From: an uncultured Actinomyces sp.
GTDB taxonomy: Bacteria; Actinomycetota; Actinomycetes; Actinomycetales; Actinomycetaceae
DNA length: 5,097 nucleotides
Direction: 5' to 3'
Assembly: GCA_915069725.1 (NCBI GenBank)
Contig: CAJZFF010000185.1
Coordinates: 1-5,097, forward strand
The position numbers and the translations under genes are program-made. Below are positions 1-5,057 of this stretch, in pieces; the stretch's first letter is position 1, and every line of letters starts with the position of its first letter. A model generated the notes under the pieces. The model was not told the DNA's origin, did not search any database, and saw only the letters and a program-made list of their open reading frames with translations.

Positions 1-592
1 CGTCGCAGCCGCCCAGGCCCGCCTCGACACCGCACGGGCCGGCCGGCTCCACATCCTGGAGGTTCAGCGCCTCATCCGCACCATGCCCAAGGCCGTCATC
101 GCCGCCGTCCCGGGCTGGGCCGCCGGCGGCGGTCACAGCCTCAACGTCGTGTGCGACCTGTCGCTGGCCTCGATCGAGCACGCGCGCTTCAAGCAGACTG
201 ACGCCGATGTCGGCAGCTTCGACGCCGGCTACGGCTCCGCGCTCCTGGCCCGCCAGGTCGGAGACAAGCGCGCCCGCGAGATCTTCTTCCTGGCCCGCAC
301 CTACGACGCCGTCACCGCCGAGCGCTGGGGCGTCGTCAATGAGGCCGTCCCCCACGCCGAGCTCGAGGAACGGGCCCTGGAGTACGCGGCCACCGTGGCG
401 GGCAAGTCCCCGCAGGCCATCCGCATGCTCAAGCTCGCCTTCAACCTGGCCGACGACGGCCTGGCCGGCCAGCAGGTCTTCGCCGGTGAGGCCACTCGTC
501 TGGCCTATATGACCGACGAGGCCGTGGAGGGGCGCGATGCATTCCTCCAGCGCCGAACTCCCGACTGGTCACCCTTCCCGTACTACTTCTGA
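1..592 (+). CDS. menB: 1,4-dihydroxy-2-naphthoyl-CoA synthase MenB, 5'-truncated by the window edge
   Basis: The reading frame is open from base 2 to a TGA at 590-592, giving about 196 C-terminal residues; the N-terminal third (roughly 90-110 residues against a usual 285-315) lies upstream. MenB is a cytoplasmic crotonase-fold enzyme that closes the second ring of o-succinylbenzoyl-CoA in menaquinone synthesis. Visible hallmarks are RAGRLHILEVQRLIR, the oxyanion-hole stretch PGWAAGGGHSLNVVCDL (about 89-160), QTDADVGSFDAGYGS (about 194-238), VVNEAVPHAEL, KSPQAIRMLK, and the C-terminal YMTDEAVEGRDAF block with the conserved Tyr that acts from a neighbouring subunit. The Asp of QTDADVG sits where E. 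coli MenB has Gly (QTGPKVG), so this is the aspartate-type (type II, bicarbonate-independent) form. The ATG at 83 is internal, because family-specific sequence continues upstream of it. The gene converges on rskA and seems unrelated to the sigma operon. Confidence 0.95.
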   Translation, partial: VAAAQARLDTARAGRLHILEVQRLIRTMPKAVIAAVPGWAAGGGHSLNVVCDLSLASIEHARFKQTDADVGSFDAGYGSALLARQVGDKRAREIFFLARTYDAVTAERWGVVNEAVPHAELEERALEYAATVAGKSPQAIRMLKLAFNLADDGLAGQQVFAGEATRLAYMTDEAVEGRDAFLQRRTPDWSPFPYYF

Positions 593-976
593 CCCGGAGC
601 CGCCGCCACGACCACATATGAGGGAACAGGCGCGATATATCGAGGGCATTCAGAATTGTGGTGAGAACTATGGCGAGTATCGAAATGAAGAAAATGATCT
701 CAATGGGGATCGCACCTTCGAGATTCTCCACTGATTCCCGCCGGAGTCGGAAATAGAAGTGCGCATTGTTGTCCGCTCATCGCGGCGATGACCGACCTCG
801 TCGCCCGCCACATCCGCCCAGCCTCAGGAAACCGCGGAATGACGGGAAATCACCCGAGAGGTACTGACGTCCATCAGCATTGGGCTCAGTGTCTCGAGAG
901 TGATTTTGCTGTTACATACATCACGATTCAGGTGCTCGTGTCGCCCCGGCGCACCGCGCCCCACCCCGGTCCACCG
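593..976. other. Convergent intergenic region with a low-GC patch, no convincing gene
   Basis: This 384-bp stretch separates the 3' ends of menB (+) and rskA (-). Bases 661-720 are only about 45% GC, far below the flanking genes. Three short frames cross the patch: 618-734 (+, 38 codons), 670-756 (+, 28 codons, preceded by GGTGAG, beginning MASIEMKKMISMGIAP) and a minus-strand frame starting with GTG at 731 that encodes a hydrophobic run (IPIEIIFFISILAIVLTTIL). None has a recognisable family or a strong start signal, and the minus-strand frame runs on antisense into menB. A 15-bp hairpin palindrome lies at 777-791. I see no clear intrinsic terminator for menB. The region may be a decayed gene or a transferred remnant, but that is inference. 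Confidence 0.6.
777..791. repeat. 15-bp perfect inverted repeat (6-bp arms, 3-base centre)
   Basis: TCATCG (777-782) and CGATGA (786-791) are perfect inverted arms around CGG. The site is in the convergent gap between menB and rskA. It has no T-run on either side, so it is a poor intrinsic terminator. It could be a protein-binding palindrome or chance; nothing in the surroundings decides between them. Confidence 0.3.
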
Positions 977-996
977 CTAGGCGGAGTCTCCGGTGG
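971..996 (-). other. Inverted repeat spanning the rskA stop codon
   Basis: CCACCG (971-976) pairs with CGGTGG (991-996) around a 14-base loop that contains the rskA stop codon (TAG on the minus strand, 979-977). A second small GC hairpin (GGCGC/GCGCC, 948-960) lies just beyond it in the direction of transcription. Together they could help end the operon transcript, but there is no U-tract, so a call of intrinsic terminator is not justified. Confidence 0.25.
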
Positions 997-1924
997 GAGC
1001 GGCCGAGGATGCAGGACTGGGCGAGCCGGTGGCGGCGCCGGACCGGCCGGCGCCCTCACTCACTCGCAGGGTGACCAGGGGCGGCGTCGTCGGCTGGGCC
1101 GATCCTCCGGCCGGCTCCATGGTGATGACGATCTGCTGACCGGGCTTGGGCATGACGTCCAGGAAGGAGAAGCCGGCCCCGTCCCGGGGGTCGTAGACGC
1201 CCAGTGAGGTGGTCGTCTCCCCCTCCTTGAGCCAGACCTGGAGGCTGCGCCCACCGGCGGACTCCTTCATGGCGGCCGGGAGGGTCAGCGCGGTCATGCT
1301 CATGTCCCGGGACCAGGTGAGGGTCGCGACGTGCCCGTCGGGCATCGTGTCGGTGACCCGCTGGACGTCCTGGGCCTGGTTGAGGTGGGCGTAGTGCTGG
1401 GTCGATGCCATGGAGCTCGCCATGGAGTCCATGGCCTCATCGACCGCGCCCCGCGCGCTCCAGCGCCCCACACCGATGCCGACACCGAGCAGGACCACGG
1501 CCGCGGCCGCACGCATCAGGCCGGTGCGCCAGGCCGCGCGGCGACGGCGGTGCGCATCGAGGCTGAGGACCTCAGAGTCCACCGAGTCGCCATCACCGTC
1601 GCCGTTACTGTCGCGGTCACTGCCACTGTTACTGCCGCCGACAGCGTCGCGGTCGCCGGCTTCCTCCTCCGCGGTGCCGGCGGCCTGGTCTGCGCGTTCC
1701 GTCTGAGGCTCGCGCGCAATGGCCTCCAGAAGGGAGGCGCGGATCGCTGCCGGCGGGTCCACGGGCCGTAGCGAGGCCCCCAGTAGGGCGGCCGTCTCCG
1801 AGTCGAGCTCGTCGTCGAAGTACTCGACGCCGTCTCCACTCTGTGTGCCGTCGAGCCCCTCGGTGTCCTGCGCATCGGCGTCGCCGTTGATGGTGTCCTC
1901 GTGAGTGTCGTCGCGGTCGCTCAT
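977..1924 (-). CDS. rskA: Anti-sigma-K factor RskA, single-pass membrane protein
   Basis: This 315-residue protein is predicted to bind and silence the SigK encoded just upstream. Residues 1-132 are cytoplasmic. The part at about 36-72 (DELDSETAALLGASLRPVDPPAAIRAS and on) resembles the sigma-binding segment of RskA-type anti-sigma factors. Residues 89-118 are an acidic Asp/Gly/Ser/Asn-rich insert. A basic stretch (HRRRRAAWR) precedes one membrane helix at about 134-153. The outer domain (about 190-290) carries the anti-sigma-K C-terminal fold, with LQVWLKEG (228-235), LGVYDPRDGAGF, and EPAGGSAQPTTPP (270-282). There is no cysteine, so no zinc-binding HxxxCxxC motif. The end is a Ser/Ala/Pro-rich tail. 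It is longer than the mycobacterial protein (about 232 residues), mainly because of the acidic N-terminal extension, the insert and the tail. The start ATG (1924-1922) overlaps the sigK stop as ATGA, with GGGGGTG as likely ribosome site, which implies translational coupling. In mycobacteria RskA is cut by the site-2 protease Rip1; whether that applies here is inference. Confidence 0.92.
   Translation of the reverse strand: MSDRDDTHEDTINGDADAQDTEGLDGTQSGDGVEYFDDELDSETAALLGASLRPVDPPAAIRASLLEAIAREPQTERADQAAGTAEEEAGDRDAVGGSNSGSDRDSNGDGDGDSVDSEVLSLDAHRRRRAAWRTGLMRAAAAVVLLGVGIGVGRWSARGAVDEAMDSMASSMASTQHYAHLNQAQDVQRVTDTMPDGHVATLTWSRDMSMTALTLPAAMKESAGGRSLQVWLKEGETTTSLGVYDPRDGAGFSFLDVMPKPGQQIVITMEPAGGSAQPTTPPLVTLRVSEGAGRSGAATGSPSPASSAAPTGDSA
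1571..1660 (-). repeat. Degenerate short repeats encoding the acidic linker of RskA
   Basis: This tract encodes RskA residues about 89-118, which are almost only Asp, Gly, Ser and Asn. At DNA level it is built of imperfect repeats of GGCAGT, AACAGT, GACCGC and GGCGAC units. Serine here is repeatedly encoded by AGT, a codon that stands out in such a GC-rich gene. The pattern suggests growth by replication slippage. The encoded stretch is likely a flexible, negatively charged linker between the sigma-binding part and the membrane helix. Confidence 0.55.
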
Positions 1925-2553
1925 GACTGCACCCCCAGCTCTCGTCGTAACCGTGCCATTCCGTCCCTGATGCGGGTTTTGACCGTTCCCAGCGGCGTGC
2001 CCGTGCGGCGGGCGATCTCGCGGTGGGTCAGACCTGTGAAGTAGGCGAGCTCAATGGTGGAGCGGTAGGGCTCCCCCACCGCCTCGAGCGCCCGGTGCAC
2101 CTGTTCGCCCACGAGTCTGTCCTCGACCTGCTGAACCGTCTGGTCGACGTCGGGCATGTAGTCACGCCAGCGGCTCTCCCGCTCCCGGGACGACTGGGAG
2201 GAGCGGACCCGGTCGATGGCCCGGCGCCTGGCCATGGTCACCAGCCAGGCCCGGACGCTGCCCCGCGCCGGGGAGTAGGAGCCGGCCGCGCGCCACACCT
2301 CGAGGAAGACCTCCTGGAGGACCTCCTCGCTCTGGGCGCGATCGACGACGATCTGGAGGATCAGCGCGAACAGCCGAGAGGACCAGGCGTCGTAGAGGCG
2401 GGCGAAGGCGTCGGCGTCACCGTCGGCCACCTGCGCGATCCATTCTCCCTCCGAGCCGGCACAACTGTTACGTGTCACAGGGGAATGGTAGGCCAGACCG
2501 CGGGTGGAGACGGTGCGCGTCCCAGTCCGCGCTTCCAGCGTCGCCAGGCTCAT
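1921..2553 (-). CDS. sigK: ECF RNA polymerase sigma factor SigK
   Basis: This 210-residue sigma factor of the extracytoplasmic-function group has region 2 at about 48-118 (YDAWSSRLFALI; DRAQSEEVLQEVFLEVWR for core binding and -10 recognition; AWLVTMARRRAIDRVR) and region 4 at about 150-206 (helix-turn-helix LTHREIARRTGTPLGTVKTRIRDGMARLRREL for -35 recognition). The motifs RAWLVTMARRRAIDRVR, IELAYFTGLTHREIARR and the following rskA identify the SigK type. The only cysteine is Cys31, in a non-conserved N-terminal extension. The pair of cysteines in region 4 reported to form a redox-sensitive disulfide in M. tuberculosis SigK is replaced: RQC is RST here and RNC is RRE. The chosen ATG (2553) has AGGAG 8 bases upstream. 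It gives about 30 residues more than mycobacterial SigK; a GTG at 2478 would give a more usual length but has no visible ribosome site. The gene starts 39 bp after dipZ and ends overlapping rskA. Confidence 0.95.
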   Translation of the reverse strand: MSLATLEARTGTRTVSTRGLAYHSPVTRNSCAGSEGEWIAQVADGDADAFARLYDAWSSRLFALILQIVVDRAQSEEVLQEVFLEVWRAAGSYSPARGSVRAWLVTMARRRAIDRVRSSQSSRERESRWRDYMPDVDQTVQQVEDRLVGEQVHRALEAVGEPYRSTIELAYFTGLTHREIARRTGTPLGTVKTRIRDGMARLRRELGVQS

Positions 2554-2561
2554 CGCACCGT

Positions 2562-2566
2562 CTCCT
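2562..2566 (-). promoter_or_regulatory. Ribosome binding site deciding the sigK start
   Basis: On the minus strand AGGAG lies 8 bases before the ATG at 2553, within the short gap after the dipZ stop. It supports the long form of SigK over downstream GTG codons at 2511 and 2478, neither of which has a comparable site. Confidence 0.6.
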
Positions 2567-2592
2567 GAGTCATGTCCGCTCTCACCGCCGAG

Positions 2593-4296
2593 TCACCCGA
2601 AGGTGAAGGAGTAGAGCTGCAGTCCGGGCGAGGCCTCCAGCTCGAGCTCGCCCGATCCCACCTCCTCGCTGTGGACCAGCTCCATCCCGTTGGGCACGCC
2701 GGAGACGTGGGTGGTGCGGGTCTTCCCGTTGACCGTCCAGGTCAGGTCCCCCTCGCCGGAGACGACGAGGTTGACCTGCTTACCGCGGTAGGACAGGCGC
2801 AGGCGGCCCTTGCCCTCGGTCGGGGTGATGGACTGCGGCTCCACTGTCCAGGTGCCGTCCAGGGCGAAGGTGTCGGCCTGGAGCCGAGAGGGGAAGGAGA
2901 AGGTGTGCTGCCCCTTGTCGAGGGTTCCCTGGGCAAAGCCGGAGGCCCGGTCGGAGCCCAGGTAGGTCTCGGGGGTGCGGGGGCTGTTCGTGCCGGCGTC
3001 GTCCTTCGCATCGGAGAAGACGGGGGCGGGGAGGGTCACCTTCGGGTTGGCCTGCATGAGCAGCTCGCGGACGAGCTTCTCCGTGGCCGCCTCCCCGCCT
3101 TCTCCGACATGGGTCTGGCGGACGTTGCCCTGGGCGTCGGCCAGGTAGTGGGCGGGCCAGTAGTGGTTGTCGAAGTTGGTCCAGGTGGTCAGGTTGGAGT
3201 CGACGGCCACGGGGTAGGTGATGCCGAGGTGCTTGACGCCGCCACGCACGTTGTCCACCTCCTTCTCGAAGGCGTACTCCGGGGAGTGGACGCCGATCAC
3301 CTGCAGGCCGGAGGCGGCATAGGTCTCGTAGAGCTTCTCGATGCCGGGGACCGAGCGCTGGCAGTTGATGCACGAGTAGGCGAAGAAATCGACCAGGGTG
3401 ACCTTGCCAGCGCGGCTCTGCTGGGTCAGGGGCTGGTCGCCGGGCGTGTTGATCCAGGCCACCGCGCCGTCGATGGCGGGTAGAGGACCGCAGTCACCGA
3501 GAGCGGTGGCTCCGGGGCGGCAGGCCCCGGAGGAGTCACTGTGAAGGAGGTCGTCGGTGCGGGCCTGAAGGGAGGCCGTGTAGTCGGGCAGGCGGCGCTG
3601 GAGCGCGGCCGGGGCGTCCAGAACCAGCGCCACGGCCAGCCCGAGCATGACGACGCCGGCGGTGACGCGGATGGCGCGCTGGCGGGTGCGGAAGGCCTGA
3701 ATCCTCTCCGTGATACCGCGTCCGGCCAGGGCGAAGGCCAGCAGCGGGATCGCTGTGCCAACGGCGAAGGACACGGCCAGGGCGACGGTGTCGGCGCCAA
3801 TCCTCCCGGTGGCTCCCGCGACGGCAACGGCCGCCAGGACCGGGCCCGCGCAGGGCACGTACGCAGCACCCAGGACCAGGCCCAGAAGGAAGCCGTTGGA
3901 GGGGTTCTTCGAGCCGCCGAAGCGCTGGAAGCGCGCGAAGGGGCGCTCGAGGATCTCCATGACCTTCGGGACCATCATGCCCAGGCCGATCAGGGCGAGC
4001 ATGACGATGCCGATCCAGCGGATGAGGTCCTGCGGCAGGTGGAGCAGGCTCAGCACGGTCGATCCGAGGAGCGTAAAGACCGTGAAACTGACCACAAGGC
4101 CGGTTACCACGAGGTAGGGATGAAAGCGGGAGGCGAAGCCGCCGTCGGCCCCCTTGTCATCGCCGCCATCACCGCGTGCGCCCTGTGCTCCTGCGGAGAG
4201 GAGGATGACGGGGAGCACGGGAAGAACGCACGGGGAGATACCCGTGATGAGCCCTCCCAGCAGCCCGATGGCCACCAGACTCGAGACGGTTGTCAC
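2593..4296 (-). CDS. dipZ: DipZ-like cytochrome c biogenesis/thiol-disulfide protein (CcdA-type membrane domain + thioredoxin-like domain + C-terminal domain)
   Basis: This 567-residue membrane protein has the DipZ architecture. An N-terminal CcdA/DsbD-type domain (about 1-230) has six likely helices (about 5-34, 60-85, 91-114, 133-160, 167-191, 208-227) and the two electron-carrying cysteines Cys23 ([11 protein letters not shown]) and Cys149 (YVPCAGPVL). A thioredoxin/TlpA-like domain outside the membrane (about 275-415) has the active site SCINCQR (Cys309, Cys312), HSPEYAFEK and the cis-Pro motif YWPAHYL (Pro381). A C-terminal beta-rich domain (about 440-567) ends in [10 protein letters not shown], as in mycobacterial DipZ. 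Its role is presumably to carry reducing power from the cytoplasm to extracytoplasmic thiols. An extra pair, Cys259 and Cys269, sits in the linker before the thioredoxin domain. The start is GTG (4296) with AAAGGGTG about 7 bases upstream. It heads the dipZ-sigK-rskA operon. M. tuberculosis DipZ is longer (about 695 residues). The exact redox partner is not evident. Confidence 0.93.
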   Translation of the reverse strand: MTTVSSLVAIGLLGGLITGISPCVLPVLPVILLSAGAQGARGDGGDDKGADGGFASRFHPYLVVTGLVVSFTVFTLLGSTVLSLLHLPQDLIRWIGIVMLALIGLGMMVPKVMEILERPFARFQRFGGSKNPSNGFLLGLVLGAAYVPCAGPVLAAVAVAGATGRIGADTVALAVSFAVGTAIPLLAFALAGRGITERIQAFRTRQRAIRVTAGVVMLGLAVALVLDAPAALQRRLPDYTASLQARTDDLLHSDSSGACRPGATALGDCGPLPAIDGAVAWINTPGDQPLTQQSRAGKVTLVDFFAYSCINCQRSVPGIEKLYETYAASGLQVIGVHSPEYAFEKEVDNVRGGVKHLGITYPVAVDSNLTTWTNFDNHYWPAHYLADAQGNVRQTHVGEGGEAATEKLVRELLMQANPKVTLPAPVFSDAKDDAGTNSPRTPETYLGSDRASGFAQGTLDKGQHTFSFPSRLQADTFALDGTWTVEPQSITPTEGKGRLRLSYRGKQVNLVVSGEGDLTWTVNGKTRTTHVSGVPNGMELVHSEEVGSGELELEASPGLQLYSFTFG

Positions 4297-4302
4297 GATA
4301 AT

Positions 4303-4310
4303 TCACCCTT
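4303..4310 (-). promoter_or_regulatory. Ribosome binding site for the GTG start of dipZ
   Basis: AAAGGGTG on the minus strand precedes the GTG at 4296 by about 6-7 bases. It supports the GTG start, and the encoded N-terminus leads at once into the first membrane helix and the Cys23 motif, as expected for the family. A GTG inside this ribosome site opens a different frame and is not used. Confidence 0.55.
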
Positions 4311-4343
4311 TCGGTCCGTTTCTTGTTGCTAGTCTCGAAAGAG

Positions 4344-4370
4344 GTTCGGAGCCATCGGCAACGGGGATTG
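4344..4370 (-). promoter_or_regulatory. Possible SigK-type promoter of the dipZ-sigK-rskA operon
   Basis: On the minus strand CAATCC (4370-4365) is followed after 15 bases by CCGAAC (4349-4344). The mycobacterial SigK promoter motif, as I recall it, is close to CCATCC, a spacer of about 16, then CCGAAT. This gives 5 of 6 matches in each box with a slightly short spacer. It would put transcription start near 4337 and leave a leader of about 40 bases before the dipZ GTG. If true, the operon is autoregulated. The assignment is by eye. Confidence 0.4.
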
Positions 4371-4397
4371 TCGAACAACCACATAGCCGTCTATGAC
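4368..4397 (+). promoter_or_regulatory. Possible housekeeping-type promoter of the lipoprotein gene
   Basis: TTGTCG (4368-4373) is followed after 18 bases by TATGAC (4392-4397), a moderate match to TTGACA/TATAAT. Transcription would start near 4404, giving a leader of about 117 bases. The -35 box overlaps the -35 of the proposed dipZ promoter on the other strand and includes a small inverted repeat (TTGT-CGA-ACAA, 4368-4378), so the two promoters could compete or share a regulator. Confidence 0.3.
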
Positions 4398-4416
4398 GAT
4401 CATCACTCGTGACGGG

Positions 4417-4452
4417 CGTCGTCGGGTTCTTCCTCGAGCTCCATGGACGACG
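4417..4452 (+). other. Possible long-loop hairpin in the lipoprotein leader
   Basis: CGTCGTC (4417-4423) can pair with GACGACG (4446-4452) in the untranslated leader, about 70 bases before the start codon. The loop is 22 bases. It adds to the stronger hairpin at 4469-4488 and makes a structured leader plausible, but the motif alone is weak. Confidence 0.25.
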
Positions 4453-4468
4453 GCGTTCCGGACCCGCA

Positions 4469-4488
4469 AGAGCGGGCCTTCCCGCTCT
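4469..4488 (+). other. Perfect 8-bp stem with tetraloop in the lipoprotein 5' leader
   Basis: AGAGCGGG (4469-4476), CCTT, then CCCGCTCT (4481-4488) form a perfect hairpin ending 32 bases before the start codon. No T-run follows, so it is not a classic terminator. Its position just ahead of the ribosome site suggests mRNA stabilisation or control of translation. Confidence 0.5.
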
Positions 4489-4510
4489 GATACTGCACCA
4501 GCAACCGCAT

Positions 4511-4515
4511 AGGAG
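4511..4515 (+). promoter_or_regulatory. Ribosome binding site of the lipoprotein gene
   Basis: AGGAG lies 5 bases before the ATG at 4521. It fixes the start, which places a standard signal peptide and lipobox at the N-terminus. Confidence 0.75.
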
Positions 4516-4520
4516 AACTC

Positions 4521-5030
4521 ATGCGATTCACCGCTACACGTGCCAAGACCCTCGCCACCTCGCTCCTCATCGTGACCGCCGGCCTCGGTCTGGCGGCCTG
4601 CTCGGGTTCCAGCTCGAGTGACTCGACCACTCCCGCCACGAAGCAGACCGCGGGCAAGACCAGCGACGGTGGTGTTGCCACGCCCAGCGCTGACAGCAAG
4701 ATGACCGGTGGCGCCACCGGTGGAAGCGCCCAGCCCACTGCTCCCCAGGGTCAGCAGCCCGGCGGTGACAACCAGCAGGGTGGCCAGCAGCCCGGCCAGC
4801 AGGGCGGTGCGGACAGCAGCGCAGGCACCCAGCAGGGTGGCCAGCAGCCCGGCGGTGACAACCAGCAGGGAGGCCAGCAGCAGGGCGGCGACAACCAGCA
4901 GGGTGGTTCCCTTCAGGGCGACAACCAGCAGCCCGGTCAGCAGCAGGGTGGACAGCAGCCCGGCCAGCAGGGCGGTGCGGACAGCAGCGCTGGCGCCCAG
5001 CAGGGGGGCCAGCAGGGCGGCGGCAACTGA
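4521..5030 (+). CDS. Secreted lipoprotein with a Gln/Gly-rich repetitive mature region, function unknown
   Basis: This is a 169-residue protein. Residues 1-26 are a lipoprotein signal peptide: basic start (MRFTATRAK), hydrophobic core (LATSLLIVTAGLG), lipobox LAAC with Cys27 as the lipidated residue. Residues 28-75 are a Ser/Thr/Gly-rich spacer. Residues 75-169 are about 70% Gln plus Gly, built of recurring units QQPGGDNQQGG (78-88, 108-118), QQQGGDNQQGG (119-129) and QQPGQQGGADSSAG (89-102, 145-158). There is no other cysteine, so it is not itself a disulfide substrate for the neighbouring DipZ. No enzyme or fasciclin domain is visible. The mature part is probably disordered and exposed at the cell surface, as a spacer, wall-spanning stalk or matrix-type polymer. 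It is transcribed divergently from dipZ-sigK-rskA. The family is not recognised; coding is well supported by the ribosome site, signal peptide and codon use. Confidence 0.88.
   Translation: MRFTATRAKTLATSLLIVTAGLGLAACSGSSSSDSTTPATKQTAGKTSDGGVATPSADSKMTGGATGGSAQPTAPQGQQPGGDNQQGGQQPGQQGGADSSAGTQQGGQQPGGDNQQGGQQQGGDNQQGGSLQGDNQQPGQQQGGQQPGQQGGADSSAGAQQGGQQGGGN
4752..4870 (+). repeat. 29-bp direct repeat within the lipoprotein gene (copies 4752-4780 and 4842-4870)
   Basis: Two identical 29-bp copies lie 90 bp apart, that is 30 codons, so they keep the frame. They encode the QQPGGDNQQG unit. Identity at nucleotide level, not only in protein, points to recent duplication or ongoing recombination. 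Confidence 0.8.
4785..4990 (+). repeat. 38-bp direct repeat within the lipoprotein gene (copies 4785-4822 and 4953-4990)
   Basis: The two 38-bp copies are identical, 168 bp apart (56 codons) and encode QQPGQQGGADSSAG. The flanks stay similar but diverge by single bases. In-frame spacing means that recombination between copies would delete or add 56 codons without breaking the reading frame. Confidence 0.85.
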
Positions 5031-5057
5031 GCCGGTAGACCTGCGTTATCCGTCTGG

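Noticed and set aside
892..899. TCTCGAGA 8-bp palindrome
   Set aside because: Too short to mean anything alone in a sequence of this size.
948..960. GGCGC-ACC-GCGCC as terminator of rskA
   Set aside because: The stem is only 5 bp and no T-run follows on either strand.
788..1207. 139-codon plus-strand frame crossing the 3' end of rskA
   Set aside because: Its second half mirrors rskA, its first half has no similarity to anything recognised, and no ribosome site precedes the ATG.
1331..1771. 146-codon plus-strand frame inside rskA
   Set aside because: It includes the mirror image of the rskA repeat tract (VAVTVAVTATVTAAD), which explains its regular look.
2023..2568. 181-codon plus-strand frame opposite sigK
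   Set aside because: It is fully antisense to conserved sigma region 2 and 4 codons and has no motif.
2554..2592. Separate promoter for sigK in the dipZ-sigK gap
   Set aside because: The 39 bp hold the ribosome site but no pair of boxes; a promoter inside the end of dipZ cannot be excluded but is not visible.
2572..3483. 303-codon open frame on the plus strand antisense to dipZ
   Set aside because: It lies wholly opposite conserved dipZ codons and its product is a low-complexity Gly/Val/Leu/Asp-rich string without motifs, as expected when a GC-rich gene is read in reverse.
3541..4332. 263-codon open frame on the plus strand antisense to the membrane part of dipZ
   Set aside because: The product is an unusually charged, motif-free string rich in Gly, Asp, Glu, Arg and His, the mirror of hydrophobic dipZ codons; there is no credible ribosome site.
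4352..4376. CCATCG followed by TCGAAC as a SigK-type promoter for the lipoprotein
   Set aside because: The boxes resemble SigK elements but the spacer is only 13 bases, too short for an ECF promoter.
4409..4621. 70-codon frame overlapping the lipoprotein start
   Set aside because: It overlaps the signal peptide in another frame, and its sequence is Arg/His-rich without motif; the lipoprotein frame has the ribosome site and lipobox.
4746..5023. CRISPR-like array in the repetitive lipoprotein gene
   Set aside because: The repeats keep the codon frame of a signal-peptide-bearing protein, the spacers are themselves related repeats, and there is no cas gene.
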